Positions 24,903 to 34,111 of a stretch of DNA of 64,000 bases are shown in pieces. The stretch's first letter is position 1. Each line of letters opens with the position of its first letter. The position numbers and the translations under genes are program-made. This stretch comes from Neobacillus piezotolerans (GTDB lineage Bacteria > Bacillota > Bacilli > Bacillales > Cytobacillaceae). The stretch is taken from assembly GCF_003362805.1 (NCBI RefSeq), contig NZ_QNQT01000001.1:372001-436000 (forward strand), written 5' to 3'. The notes below the pieces were generated by a model, which saw only the letters and a list, made by a program, of their open reading frames with translations, was not told the origin of the DNA and did no database searches.

Positions 24903-25101
24903 GCTTTAGCCTCCTTAAAGATATCTTGAACTAAAGATATGTTAAAACAACGCTTTTGGAAAAGTCAAACAAGTAGACTTTAAAGAAACAAATTTAAGTG
25001 TTTTCCACTTTCGGAAGGTTCATTTCCACTGACTTTAGCACAGGAGGCGGCCCCGACACCAGCTTGCCTGTGCATGCGGCGTTTATCCGTTCAGGCGAGT
25101 T

Positions 25102-25110
25102 TGCTATACT
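25102..25110 (+). promoter_or_regulatory. Extended -10 promoter of mod-res
   Basis: TGCTATACT is an extended -10 element (TGnTATACT) about 70 bases before mod. A strong hairpin, GGGCAGGA / TCCTGCCC (25128-25150), lies in the predicted leader, before the ribosome binding site TAAGGAGAG. Confidence 0.55.
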
Positions 25111-25179
25111 AAAAAAGAAATGATTGCGGGCAGGATTCAATGTCCTGCCCAAAGATTCTCATCTTAAGGAGAGTTTTGG

Positions 25180-27066
25180 ATGAAAAAAGTAGAAAGCACC
25201 TCTCTTGATATAAGGAAGCAAAACATCAGCGAACTGATGCGGCTTTTTCCTGACGCGGCCACAGACGGGAAAATAGATTTTGAAAAATTGCGGGCTTTGC
25301 TAGGCGAGACAGTCGAAACAGGCAGGGAGCGCTATGAGTTCAGCTGGAATGGAAAATCGCAGGCTTTGAAAATCGCCCAGGCGCCTTCCACCGGAACGCT
25401 CCGCCCTGATAAGGCTTCGAGCAAGAGCTGGGACTCCACTGAAAACCTCTATATTGAAGGCGATAATCTGGAGGTCCTCAAGCTTTTGCAAAAAGCGTAT
25501 TTCGGTAGTGTAAAGATGATTTATATCGACCCTCCGTACAATACCGGCCGCGATTTTGTATACAAGGACAATTTTATCGACAATCTGCAAAACTACAAGG
25601 AAGTGACGGGCCAGGCGACGAAGGCGAACGCGGAAACGAGCGGGCGCTTCCATACCGATTGGCTGAACATGATATACCCGCGGCTGAAGCTTGCCAGGAA
25701 CTTGCTTTCGGACGATGGGGTGATCTTCATTTCCATTGATGACCACGAGGTAACAAACCTTCGCGCCGTCTGCAACGAGATTTTCGGCGAAATCAATTTC
25801 GTCGCCCAGCTGCCGACCATCATGAACCTGAAAGGGAACAATGACCAATACGGCTTTTCGGGAACACATGAATACACACTTGTTTATGCAAAAAACATTG
25901 CCAATGAGGATTCGGTTGGCGAGCTGCCGCTGACAGAGGAAGATATCGGCGATTATAGCCTCAAGGATGAGAAGGGCTATTACAAGCAGGGCGCGACGCT
26001 GATGCGGACAGGCGAGGCGGGCGCGCGTGAAAAACGCCCGAAAGGCTATTATCCGATTTACATCACGAAGGACCTTTCGCGCATATCGATTGAGCGAATG
26101 AATGCCGAAGACTACGAGGTGTTTCCGAAAACAGCCGACGGCAAGGAAATGTCATGGCGGCGCTCGAAGGAAACACTCGCTGAAACGTACGATGAGATCA
26201 TTGTGAAAAAGACTGCGAACGGCATTTCTTTTTACAAAAAGCAGCGCCTTGAAGAGGACAAGGGCATTCGCGGCAAAAAACCGAAATCCCTTTTCTACAA
26301 GCCGGAATACAGTTCGGGGAATGGGACGAATTTGCTGAAAAGCCTGTTTAACGGAAAGGTGTTCGACAACCCGAAGCCGCTTGAGCTTATTAAGGATTTC
26401 ATCCTGATTGGGTCGGGAGAGGATGACCTCATCCTCGATTTCTTCTCAGGTTCCGCCACCACCGCACATGCCGTCATGGACGTGAACAGGGAATACGGCA
26501 GCAAGCGGAAGTTCATAATGGTCCAGCTTCCTGAACGGACAAGCCCTGATTCGGAAGCGGCGAGGGAAGGATTCGAGACGATTTGCGAAATTGCGAAAGA
26601 GCGCATCCGCCGCGCTGGGAAAAAGATGGATGCCGGGGAAGGAGCGGACCTAGATACCGGATTCAAGGTGTACAGGCTCGATAGCTCGAACATCAAGGCA
26701 TGGGACCCGGACACCGACAATCTCGAAAAAAACCTGTTCGACCTTGAGAACAGCATCAAGGAAGGCCGGACGAAGGAAGACCTTCTTGCCGAGATGCTCC
26801 TGAAGGTTGGAATCCCACTGACGGAAACAGTCGAGGAAATCCAAATATCCGGAAAGTCGATTTTTAAGGCCGGCAATGGGGCAGTCTTGCTTTGCCTTGA
26901 AGATGAAATCACCCTTGAGCTTGTCAATGGGCTGGCGAAGCATAAACCGGACCATGCAGATGTGAAGGTGATCTTTAAGGAATCCGGCTTCCCGGATGAT
27001 ACGGTCAAAACAAACGCGATCCAGACGCTAAAGAAAAACGGAATACTCGATGTCAGGAGCGTGTAG
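25180..27066 (+). CDS. mod: Type III restriction-modification methyltransferase subunit
   Basis: A 628-residue site-specific adenine-N6 DNA methyltransferase that also gives the type III complex its sequence recognition. DPPY at 117-120 (catalytic motif IV) precedes the AdoMet-binding DFFSGSA (from residue 420), the order of the beta class. The variable middle (about 180-400) should be the target recognition domain. Next to it, four bases away, is the restriction subunit, so the system looks complete. The recognition sequence cannot be read from the DNA. Confidence 0.95.
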   Translation: MKKVESTSLDIRKQNISELMRLFPDAATDGKIDFEKLRALLGETVETGRERYEFSWNGKSQALKIAQAPSTGTLRPDKASSKSWDSTENLYIEGDNLEVLKLLQKAYFGSVKMIYIDPPYNTGRDFVYKDNFIDNLQNYKEVTGQATKANAETSGRFHTDWLNMIYPRLKLARNLLSDDGVIFISIDDHEVTNLRAVCNEIFGEINFVAQLPTIMNLKGNNDQYGFSGTHEYTLVYAKNIANEDSVGELPLTEEDIGDYSLKDEKGYYKQGATLMRTGEAGAREKRPKGYYPIYITKDLSRISIERMNAEDYEVFPKTADGKEMSWRRSKETLAETYDEIIVKKTANGISFYKKQRLEEDKGIRGKKPKSLFYKPEYSSGNGTNLLKSLFNGKVFDNPKPLELIKDFILIGSGEDDLILDFFSGSATTAHAVMDVNREYGSKRKFIMVQLPERTSPDSEAAREGFETICEIAKERIRRAGKKMDAGEGADLDTGFKVYRLDSSNIKAWDPDTDNLEKNLFDLENSIKEGRTKEDLLAEMLLKVGIPLTETVEEIQISGKSIFKAGNGAVLLCLEDEITLELVNGLAKHKPDHADVKVIFKESGFPDDTVKTNAIQTLKKNGILDVRSV

Positions 27067-27070
27067 GCCG

Positions 27071-30031
27071 ATGAAATTGAAATTTATTTCTGACCTGGCC
27101 TACCAGCGGCGGGCAATTGATTCGGTTGTTAACATTTTTAAAGGACAGCCGTTGAAGCAGTCAAACTTCACTGTTTCATACGGGGAAGGCGCCGGGATGC
27201 TTCAAACCGACCTTGGAGTGGGGAACAGGCTGGATTTGACCGGGGAAGAAATTCTGAAAAATGTCCAAGGAATCCAAGTGGAAAATGGCCTTGCTAGAAG
27301 CGATATGCTTGATGGCATGAATTTTACCGTCGAGATGGAGACCGGTACAGGGAAAACGTACGTGTACTTGAGGACAATCTTTGAATTGAACCGGAAATAC
27401 GGCTTTTCAAAGTTTGTCATCGTCGTTCCGTCCGTTGCGATCCGGGAGGGCGTCCATAAATCGCTTGAGGTGACGAAACAGCATTTTGCGGAACTTTATG
27501 ACCGGACCCCGCTCGAGTATTTTGTTTATGATTCCGACAAGCTTGATCAGGTGCGCAATTTTGCGACCGCGACAGCCATCCAGGTGATGATCATCAACAT
27601 TGATGCCTTCCGGAAAAGCTTTGATGATCCGGACAGGGAGGATAAATCGAACCTCATACACCGCGCGAATGACCGGATGAATGGATACCGCCCAATTGAG
27701 TTCATCCAGCAGACGAACCCAATCACCATCATCGATGAACCGCAAAGCGTTGATACAACGCCAAAGTCTAAAGAAGCAATTTCCTCGCTGCGGCCGCTTT
27801 GCACACTTCGCTTTTCAGCGACTCATGTGGAAAAATACAACATGGTTTACAGGCTTGACGCGGTCGATGCGTATAATGAAAAACTCGTTAAAAAAATCGA
27901 GGTCATGTCGGTCCGTTCCGAGGAGGATCATAACCTTCCTTACATGAAGCTGATTGAAGTGAAGCCCGGAAAGGCGAAGCTTGAACTGGATGTGGAAACA
28001 CGGGGAAAAGTGAAGCGTACAGCCAAAACGGTGAAAAACGGCGACGACCTGTTCGACGTTTCAGGCGGTAGGGAACTATACCGCAACTTGTTCGTGGAGC
28101 AAATCGATTGGACTGAAGGCAGCGAGTCAATCGAGGTAAACGGGAACAGGCTTGCGGTTGGAGAGGCAATCGGCGCTCATGGGGAAGATAATTTGAAACG
28201 GTATCAAATCCGTAAAACAATCGAAGAGCACCTTGATAAAGAATTGCAGCTGAAGCCTAAAGGCATCAAGGTGCTGAGTTTATTTTTCATCGACAAGGTT
28301 GCCAACTACCGTGATTACGACCGGAACGGAAACCCGGTTCCCGGGATCTATGCGGAGATTTTTGAAGAAGAATACCGGAAGCTGATCCGGAAGCCAAAAT
28401 ACCGGGGCCTTTTCGAAGACATCGATGAGGAATCCGCGCAGGCAGCCAGGATCCACAACGGTTATTTTGCCCAGGATAAAAAAGGCGTTTTGAAGGATAC
28501 GAAAGGTAACACAGCCGCCGATACTGATGTTTACTCGCTCATTATGAAAGAGAAGGAACGGCTCCTCAGCCTGGATGAGCCGCTTAGGTTCATTTTCTCT
28601 CATTCCGCGCTCCGTGAGGGATGGGATAACCCGAATGTGTTCCAGATTTGTACGTTAAAGGATACAGCGGGGACGTATGTAAGCAGGCGCCAGGAAATCG
28701 GCCGTGGCTTACGGCTTGCCGTAAACCAGTCAGGAGAGCGCGTTGATGATTACAATATCAACACGCTTACCGTAATGGCAAATGAATCGTATGAAGAGTT
28801 TGTCGCAAATCTTCAGAAGGAAATGGAAGAGCAGACAGGGATTGTTTTTGGGAAAATTGAAGCGCATACGTTTGCGAAGCTCGGTTATTTTAATCCGGAA
28901 ACCGATGAACTGCTGGCTCTTGGTTATGATAAATCGGCGGAGCTGTACGCCTGGCTGAAGGCTGCCGGGTATGTGGACAGGAAAGACAAAGCAACTGGCT
29001 CCCTGAAGGAAGCCATGGAAACAGGCGAGCTTCCGCTTCCGGACGAATTTGCCCCTTGGTCATCGGCCATCCTGAGGGAATTGAATCATGTAGTAAACCG
29101 CCTGCCGATCAAGGACGCTGCCAAGAAGCGGAAAGTGAAGCTGAATAAAGCAATCCTCGATTCAGCCGAGTTTCTTGAGCTTTGGGACAAAATTAAATAC
29201 AAAACAGTCTATTCCGTCGAATTCGATAGCAGTGAGCTGATCGAAAAAGCGGCTGCGGGAATTTCCTCGATGCCTAAAATCGACAGGGTGCGGATCATCT
29301 CGCGTAAGGATAGAATCTCGGGCATTGACAGATTATCAGGCGTCGAAGGTTCGATGACAAGCGAGCGTGTCGAAGATCATATTGCTCCAGGCCATGTGCT
29401 GCCCGACATCATCACCGAGCTGCAGAACCGGACAAACTTGACCAGGAAGACAGTAGTACGGATTTTGGCCTCATGCGGAAGGCTGGACGATTTTAAAAAC
29501 AATCCGCAAAGGTTCATTGAGGAAGCTTCGAAAATCATTCAGCGGGAAATGAGGCTACTGCTCGCCGATGGGGTCCGGTACCACAAAATTGGGGATGGCG
29601 CATGCTACGCGGTCGAACTTTTCAAAAGTGAGGAATTACTCGCCTATTTGAACGACAACGCACTGCCAAGCAGAAAGTCCCCTTTTGATTATGTGCTGTA
29701 CGATTCATATACAATCGAGGCTAAGTTCGCCGAACGGTTCGAAAATGACCCGGATGTCAAGGTTTACGTTAAGCTGCCGGGCTGGTTCAAGATTGATACG
29801 CCAGTCGGCAATTATAACCCGGACTGGGCCGCGGTCATCACAAAAGATGGAGTGGAAAAGCTGTACTTTGTCATCGAGACGAAAGGGACTACCATCGAGT
29901 CCGGGCTACGTCCCGAAGAACTGGCGAAAATCAAATTCGCAAAAAAGCACTTTGAAGCAATTGACGCACGCATAGCTTTTGCCGGACCAGAAAGCGATGT
30001 AAATGAATTTATGCTGAAAGTAAATGGATGA
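27071..30031 (+). CDS. res: Type III restriction enzyme subunit, helicase-nuclease
   Basis: A 986-residue subunit. An SF2 helicase N-terminal half has METGTGKT (Lys95 in Walker A) and DEPQ (from residue 222), with QEIGRGLRL as motif VI. The C-terminal nuclease has the PD-(D/E)xK pattern: NPDW with Asp918, then IETKG about 16 residues later. All active-site residues are present, so DNA cleavage is expected together with Mod. ATG 27071 follows AGGAG; the ATG at 27050 overlaps mod and lacks a ribosome binding site. Confidence 0.95.
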   Translation: MKLKFISDLAYQRRAIDSVVNIFKGQPLKQSNFTVSYGEGAGMLQTDLGVGNRLDLTGEEILKNVQGIQVENGLARSDMLDGMNFTVEMETGTGKTYVYLRTIFELNRKYGFSKFVIVVPSVAIREGVHKSLEVTKQHFAELYDRTPLEYFVYDSDKLDQVRNFATATAIQVMIINIDAFRKSFDDPDREDKSNLIHRANDRMNGYRPIEFIQQTNPITIIDEPQSVDTTPKSKEAISSLRPLCTLRFSATHVEKYNMVYRLDAVDAYNEKLVKKIEVMSVRSEEDHNLPYMKLIEVKPGKAKLELDVETRGKVKRTAKTVKNGDDLFDVSGGRELYRNLFVEQIDWTEGSESIEVNGNRLAVGEAIGAHGEDNLKRYQIRKTIEEHLDKELQLKPKGIKVLSLFFIDKVANYRDYDRNGNPVPGIYAEIFEEEYRKLIRKPKYRGLFEDIDEESAQAARIHNGYFAQDKKGVLKDTKGNTAADTDVYSLIMKEKERLLSLDEPLRFIFSHSALREGWDNPNVFQICTLKDTAGTYVSRRQEIGRGLRLAVNQSGERVDDYNINTLTVMANESYEEFVANLQKEMEEQTGIVFGKIEAHTFAKLGYFNPETDELLALGYDKSAELYAWLKAAGYVDRKDKATGSLKEAMETGELPLPDEFAPWSSAILRELNHVVNRLPIKDAAKKRKVKLNKAILDSAEFLELWDKIKYKTVYSVEFDSSELIEKAAAGISSMPKIDRVRIISRKDRISGIDRLSGVEGSMTSERVEDHIAPGHVLPDIITELQNRTNLTRKTVVRILASCGRLDDFKNNPQRFIEEASKIIQREMRLLLADGVRYHKIGDGACYAVELFKSEELLAYLNDNALPSRKSPFDYVLYDSYTIEAKFAERFENDPDVKVYVKLPGWFKIDTPVGNYNPDWAAVITKDGVEKLYFVIETKGTTIESGLRPEELAKIKFAKKHFEAIDARIAFAGPESDVNEFMLKVNG

Positions 30032-30034
30032 AGC

Positions 30035-30061
30035 AGCCCGGGGAACCCCCGGGCTTTTTTG
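30035..30061 (+). terminator. Terminator of mod-res operon
   Basis: AGCCCGGGG / CCCGGGCT with a short loop, followed by TTTTTT. Confidence 0.8.
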
Positions 30062-30129
30062 TTGTCTAGGAAATTATAAAGTGGAACCTTGTGGATAACT
30101 CGAAACAAGATATTGTAATCCAGCTCCAC

Positions 30130-30289
30130 AAGGAAAGCTACGGTAGCATAGCATCGCACGAAGGAAAAGTGTTCTTCTTTTCCGAGGAGCGCCTAGCCCC
30201 TCGAGGTCATAAGCCGGTTCCCTTCGGAGGGCAGGCCCGTCCTGCGGGCCCCGTCTTATGCTGGTCGGGGCTGACCACTAAGGAAAGCT
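30130..30289. repeat. Structured intergenic element between direct repeats
   Basis: The 10-base sequence AAGGAAAGCT occurs at 30130 and 30280. Between them lie a hairpin GGAAAAG / CTTTTCC (30163-30183), long arms AGCCCC ... CATAAG (30195-30213) against CTTATG ... GGGGCT (30255-30272), and an inner stem GGCCCG / CGGGCC (30234-30250). A further hairpin, GACAGGC / GCCTGTC, follows at 30311-30331. No open frame is convincing in 30062-30428. It could be a MITE-like repeat or a structured RNA. Confidence 0.5.
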
Positions 30290-30428
30290 CCTAAGAATAA
30301 TCATCGCAGGGACAGGCGGCCTTTGCCTGTCACGAAGGCGCTTGCGCATTTTGTTCCGGAATTCCGGCGCTTTACGGATACCGCCGCCATTGTTACGATT
30401 AAAGAAACAAAATCGCGCGGAGGAACAC

Positions 30429-31595
30429 ATGAAAAAGGAAATTACAATAGTACTCGCCCCCGATTCGTTCAAGGAATGCATGACGGCGAAAGAGGCGTGC
30501 GAGGCGATGGAACGGGGAATAAATAAATCCGGCTTTCCCACCCGCTGCATCCACGTCCCGATGGCCGATGGCGGAGAAGGGACAATGCGGTCACTAGCGG
30601 ATGCCACAGGTGGGCGGATTTTCACAAAAACGGTCAGCGGCCCTCTTGGGGAAGACGTAGATGCGGAGTATGCAATCCTGGGCGACGGGGAAACGGCGGC
30701 GATCGAAATGGCGGCCGCGAGCGGAATCCATCTTTTGCCGAAGGAGAAACGCAACCCGCTCATAACGTCGACCTATGGGACTGGGCAGCTGATTAGCGCC
30801 TGTCTTGACCTCGGCATTAAAAAGCTGCTGATCGGCATTGGCGGAAGCGCCACAAATGACGGCGGCGCCGGAATGGTCCAGGCGCTTGGCGGACGGTTCC
30901 TCGATGAAAACGGGAATGAACTTCCCAAAGGGGGAGGAAGCCTTGGAAAACTTCGCGGGATCGACCTTGATAGGCTCGATCAACGGCTGAAATCTATTGC
31001 TGTCGAGGTTGCCTGCGACGTATCGAACCCTCTTTGCGGGCCAGAGGGTGCTTCCCGTGTTTTCGGGCCGCAAAAAGGGGCGAGTCCGGAAATGGTTGAA
31101 ACGCTTGACGAAAACCTGAGGAATTTTGCTGAGGTCATCAAAAAACAGCTTGGTAATGATGTCATAGATATTCCTGGAGCAGGAGCGGCAGGCGGGCTTG
31201 GCGCCGGGCTAATGGCATTCATGCAAGCCAGCCTGAAACCGGGAATTAGCCTTATTATCGAATACACCGGGCTGGAGGAAAGAGTAAAAAACGCGGATAT
31301 GGTCTGGACCGGGGAAGGAAGCATTGATTTTCAGACCCAATACGGGAAGACGCCGTACGGAGTCGCAGAACTCGCTAAAAACTGGAACAAGCCAGTCATT
31401 GCCTTTGCAGGAAAAATCGGCAATGCCATTGAACCGCTCTATGAAAAAATTGATGCAATTTTCGGGATTACAGAGGGCGCTGTTCCGTTGGAGGAAGCCC
31501 TGGCGAAGGGACCCAGGAATTTGGAAAGGGCGTCCGAAAATGTGGCAAGGCTTCTTGCAATTAAAAAGGATTGCAAATTCTTCTATGATGAATAG
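30429..31595 (+). CDS. Glycerate kinase
   Basis: A 388-residue enzyme of the GarK/GlxK family that phosphorylates D-glycerate (usually to 2-phosphoglycerate), feeding it into glycolysis. Family motifs seen are APDSFKECMTA at the N-terminus, PMADGGEGT, GIGGSATNDGGAGM and GAAGGLGAGL, with WTGEGSID near the C-terminus. The ATG follows GGAGGAACAC; the upstream open frame has no ribosome binding site. Length matches the family (about 380). glcF of glycolate use is in the same window but 31 kb away. Confidence 0.93.
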   Translation: MKKEITIVLAPDSFKECMTAKEACEAMERGINKSGFPTRCIHVPMADGGEGTMRSLADATGGRIFTKTVSGPLGEDVDAEYAILGDGETAAIEMAAASGIHLLPKEKRNPLITSTYGTGQLISACLDLGIKKLLIGIGGSATNDGGAGMVQALGGRFLDENGNELPKGGGSLGKLRGIDLDRLDQRLKSIAVEVACDVSNPLCGPEGASRVFGPQKGASPEMVETLDENLRNFAEVIKKQLGNDVIDIPGAGAAGGLGAGLMAFMQASLKPGISLIIEYTGLEERVKNADMVWTGEGSIDFQTQYGKTPYGVAELAKNWNKPVIAFAGKIGNAIEPLYEKIDAIFGITEGAVPLEEALAKGPRNLERASENVARLLAIKKDCKFFYDE

Positions 31596-31754
31596 GCTGG
31601 ATATTAGAATTAGTGGATCCCCCTTTGATGAATAAAGCTCCAGTTTGCTTATGAAGACAATTTAGAGTGTGGTTTACGTTCGAAAGTGTTTTCATGGACG
31701 AAAAGCCCCACTTAAATAATACCCATTCATTACAATCAGAATATTAAATTTCAT

Positions 31755-31792
31755 CGCCGCCCGGCCATTCCCTGGGCGGCGGTTCATTTTTG
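31755..31792 (+). terminator. Terminator-like hairpin
   Basis: CCGCCCGG / CTGGGCGG stem with T-rich trailer (TTCATTTTT). It lies between glycerate kinase and the GNAT genes. Confidence 0.6.
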
Positions 31793-31857
31793 ACGGCTAA
31801 ACCCCCATATAGTTAAACTGAGAAAGAATGGAAAATAAAGTTTATGGGGGAGAGAGA

Positions 31858-32739
31858 ATGGTAGAGATAAAACGGCTTACAGACTGTACATTCAATGAGG
31901 CCCTGACAGCCTGGAACACTGGCTTCGAGGAGTATTTTGTAAATTTGACGATGGACATCGAAACGTTCCTGAGGAGGTTTCCGGCTGAGGATCTTTCGCC
32001 ATCGATGAGTGTCGTAGCCTTTGTTGACGGAGAGCCTGCAGGGCTGATCGTGAATGGAATACGCACGATCAAAGGGGTAAAAACGGCCTGGAACGGAGGC
32101 ACGGCAGTCGCGGTGAAATTCCGGAAGAAGGGCGTTGGGCGGGCGCTTATGCAAGCAACGCTCGATCTTTATAAGCAGGAAGGCGTCCAGCTCGCGATGC
32201 TTGAAGCCATTAAAGGAAACGATAAAGCGATTACTCTCTATGAAAGTTTGGGCTATGAAACCGTTGATGAGCTAGAATTCCTTGAACTAAAAGGGAAGCT
32301 TGCCGAAAGCCCATTTCCTGACAGGAAAGGGTTCTCAGTTAAGAAAGCGTACCCTGCCCAGGTTGGCAACCTTTCTTTTTACAAGGGCGGAAATCCATGG
32401 CAGACGCATTGGCAAAGCGCGAAGGATGCCGAAGCGATTATTATGTCTGATGAAAACGGAAAAGATGTGGGATATGCGTATTTCAAAAAGGCGTTTAATG
32501 GAGAAGGCGTCCATATTTCAACTACCCTTTGCCAATGCGAAGCCGACGAAAGCAGGGAAGATGCGAAGGAAATCCTGCAGGCTCTGTTAATGCAGGTTTT
32601 TGGATCCTTTGAGGAAGATATTAGACGGGTAGTCCTGAATTTACCGAAGGAAAGAAGCCGGCTAACCCATGAAACACTGAAGGACATCGGCTTTACGCCA
32701 TTTGCCTACCAGGTCATGATGAACCGTGAAATGGAATAA
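31858..32739 (+). CDS. GNAT family N-acetyltransferase
   Basis: A 293-residue protein. The N-terminal half is a GNAT domain with acetyl-CoA loop VKFRKKGVGRALMQA and the following GNDKAITLYESLGYE. The C-terminal half, about 140 residues, is less clear and may be a degenerate second GNAT unit. The acetyl acceptor is unknown. ATG 31858 follows GGGGGAGAGAGA; ten codons are open upstream. It lies just upstream of the Eis-like gene and is probably co-transcribed with it. Confidence 0.87.
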   Translation: MVEIKRLTDCTFNEALTAWNTGFEEYFVNLTMDIETFLRRFPAEDLSPSMSVVAFVDGEPAGLIVNGIRTIKGVKTAWNGGTAVAVKFRKKGVGRALMQATLDLYKQEGVQLAMLEAIKGNDKAITLYESLGYETVDELEFLELKGKLAESPFPDRKGFSVKKAYPAQVGNLSFYKGGNPWQTHWQSAKDAEAIIMSDENGKDVGYAYFKKAFNGEGVHISTTLCQCEADESREDAKEILQALLMQVFGSFEEDIRRVVLNLPKERSRLTHETLKDIGFTPFAYQVMMNREME

Positions 32740-32758
32740 CGTTCCGGGGGGAAACAAT

Positions 32759-34015
32759 ATGGAATCTACCATCAGAAAATTGGCTGGGGATGAATTCCTT
32801 GATTTTGCTTATATTGCCATACAGGCCTTTCCGGCAAATAAGGAAAACACACCAGAATATAAGCAGAAACTCGCGGCTAATCTCCGCCGCATCCATGAAG
32901 AATCCGGAACGATCGAGTTTTACGGCCTTTTCAGGGACAGGAAACTCCTTGGCGGGATGAGGCTCCACACATTTGAAATGAATCTTTTTGGAAAAATAGT
33001 GCCTGCCGGGGGAGTCGGACTTGTCGCCGTCGACCTTTTGCATAAAAAAGAGAAGGTTGCCAAAGAGTTGATTGGCCATTTCATTCGCTACTCCCGGGAA
33101 AAAGGTGCGTCGATGGCGTTGCTCTATCCTTTCAGGCCGGATTTTTATAAAAAAATGGGCTTCGGTTATGGGACGAAGATGAATCAGTACAGAATCAGGC
33201 CTGACAGCTTTCCATCAAACGGAAGCAAGGAAGGGCTCGCGGTGCTGGGCGAGGCCGATAAGGAAAAAATCCGGGAATGCTATAACCGATACGCGAAGAA
33301 AACACATGGCATGATTCTCAAAAATGGTTTCGACATGGATGCTCTTTTTAAAAACCCCGATAACCGCGTTCTCGGCGCATTCAATGGCGAGGAGCTGAAC
33401 GGCTATATCGTGTATGGATTTGAGCAGGTGGATAAGCAAAATTTCCTCCGTAATAATCTTGTTATCAGGGAGTTCATTTATGAAACGCCGGACGCCCTTA
33501 CAAGCATTGCCAAGTTCCTGAATTCACAGTCTGACCAGATTGAGCGGATTGTCCTGAATACACAGGATGACGGTCTTGAATATATGCTGGGGGACGCGCG
33601 GAATGGCAGCGAATACTTGATTCCAAGTGTCTTTCACGAAACGAATCGGGCAGGCGTCGGCCTGATGTACAAGGTCATCGACTTTAATAAGGTGATTGTC
33701 GACCTGGAGGGCCGGACTTTCAACAACGTGACAGCAAATTTTACAATGGTTGTCCACGACAGCTTTGAGTCGGGCGCACCTGCAAAAATCAGCTTCAGGA
33801 TTGAAGACGGCAAGCTATTGAAAGGGAAGGCGGAGGATTGCGAGGTTGAAATTGAAATGGATATCGCGGATTTCTCCTCCTTGATGGCCGGATCAGTCGA
33901 CTTTGGGAAGCTGCACCGGTATGGAAGGTTGAAGCTTAGCAGACCCGAATTTGCTCCCCTCATGGAACAGGCTTTCCGAGTTAATGAAAAACCATTTTGC
34001 ACCACGCCTTTTTAA
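32759..34015 (+). CDS. Eis-like GNAT acetyltransferase with SCP2-type tail
   Basis: A 418-residue protein built as in the Eis family: a GNAT domain (VGLVAVDLLHKKEKVAKELI, then LYPFRPDFYKKMGFGYG), a second GNAT-like unit, and a C-terminal sterol-carrier-like domain ending in the carboxylate terminus (PFCTTPF). Eis enzymes acetylate amines at several positions of aminoglycosides or other substrates; the substrate here is unknown. GGGGGGAAAC precedes ATG 32759, 19 bases after the upstream stop. Confidence 0.9.
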   Translation: MESTIRKLAGDEFLDFAYIAIQAFPANKENTPEYKQKLAANLRRIHEESGTIEFYGLFRDRKLLGGMRLHTFEMNLFGKIVPAGGVGLVAVDLLHKKEKVAKELIGHFIRYSREKGASMALLYPFRPDFYKKMGFGYGTKMNQYRIRPDSFPSNGSKEGLAVLGEADKEKIRECYNRYAKKTHGMILKNGFDMDALFKNPDNRVLGAFNGEELNGYIVYGFEQVDKQNFLRNNLVIREFIYETPDALTSIAKFLNSQSDQIERIVLNTQDDGLEYMLGDARNGSEYLIPSVFHETNRAGVGLMYKVIDFNKVIVDLEGRTFNNVTANFTMVVHDSFESGAPAKISFRIEDGKLLKGKAEDCEVEIEMDIADFSSLMAGSVDFGKLHRYGRLKLSRPEFAPLMEQAFRVNEKPFCTTPF

Positions 34016-34030
34016 AAAATAATTCAGTAC

Positions 34031-34064
34031 AAAAAACGCCGGTCAAGATCAAACCGGCGTTTTT
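34031..34064. terminator. Bidirectional terminator
   Basis: AAAAAACGCCGGT / ACCGGCGTTTTT with loop CAAGATCAA, between convergent genes. Confidence 0.8.
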
Positions 34065-34111
34065 GATTCTATGGAATTGTACCCATTTACGCTAACGGTC
34101 CAGCTAACAAT

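Noticed and set aside
30089-30098. Perfect DnaA box (TTATCCACAA on the minus strand)
   Set aside because: Single box with no cluster and no AT-rich unwinding region; not an origin.
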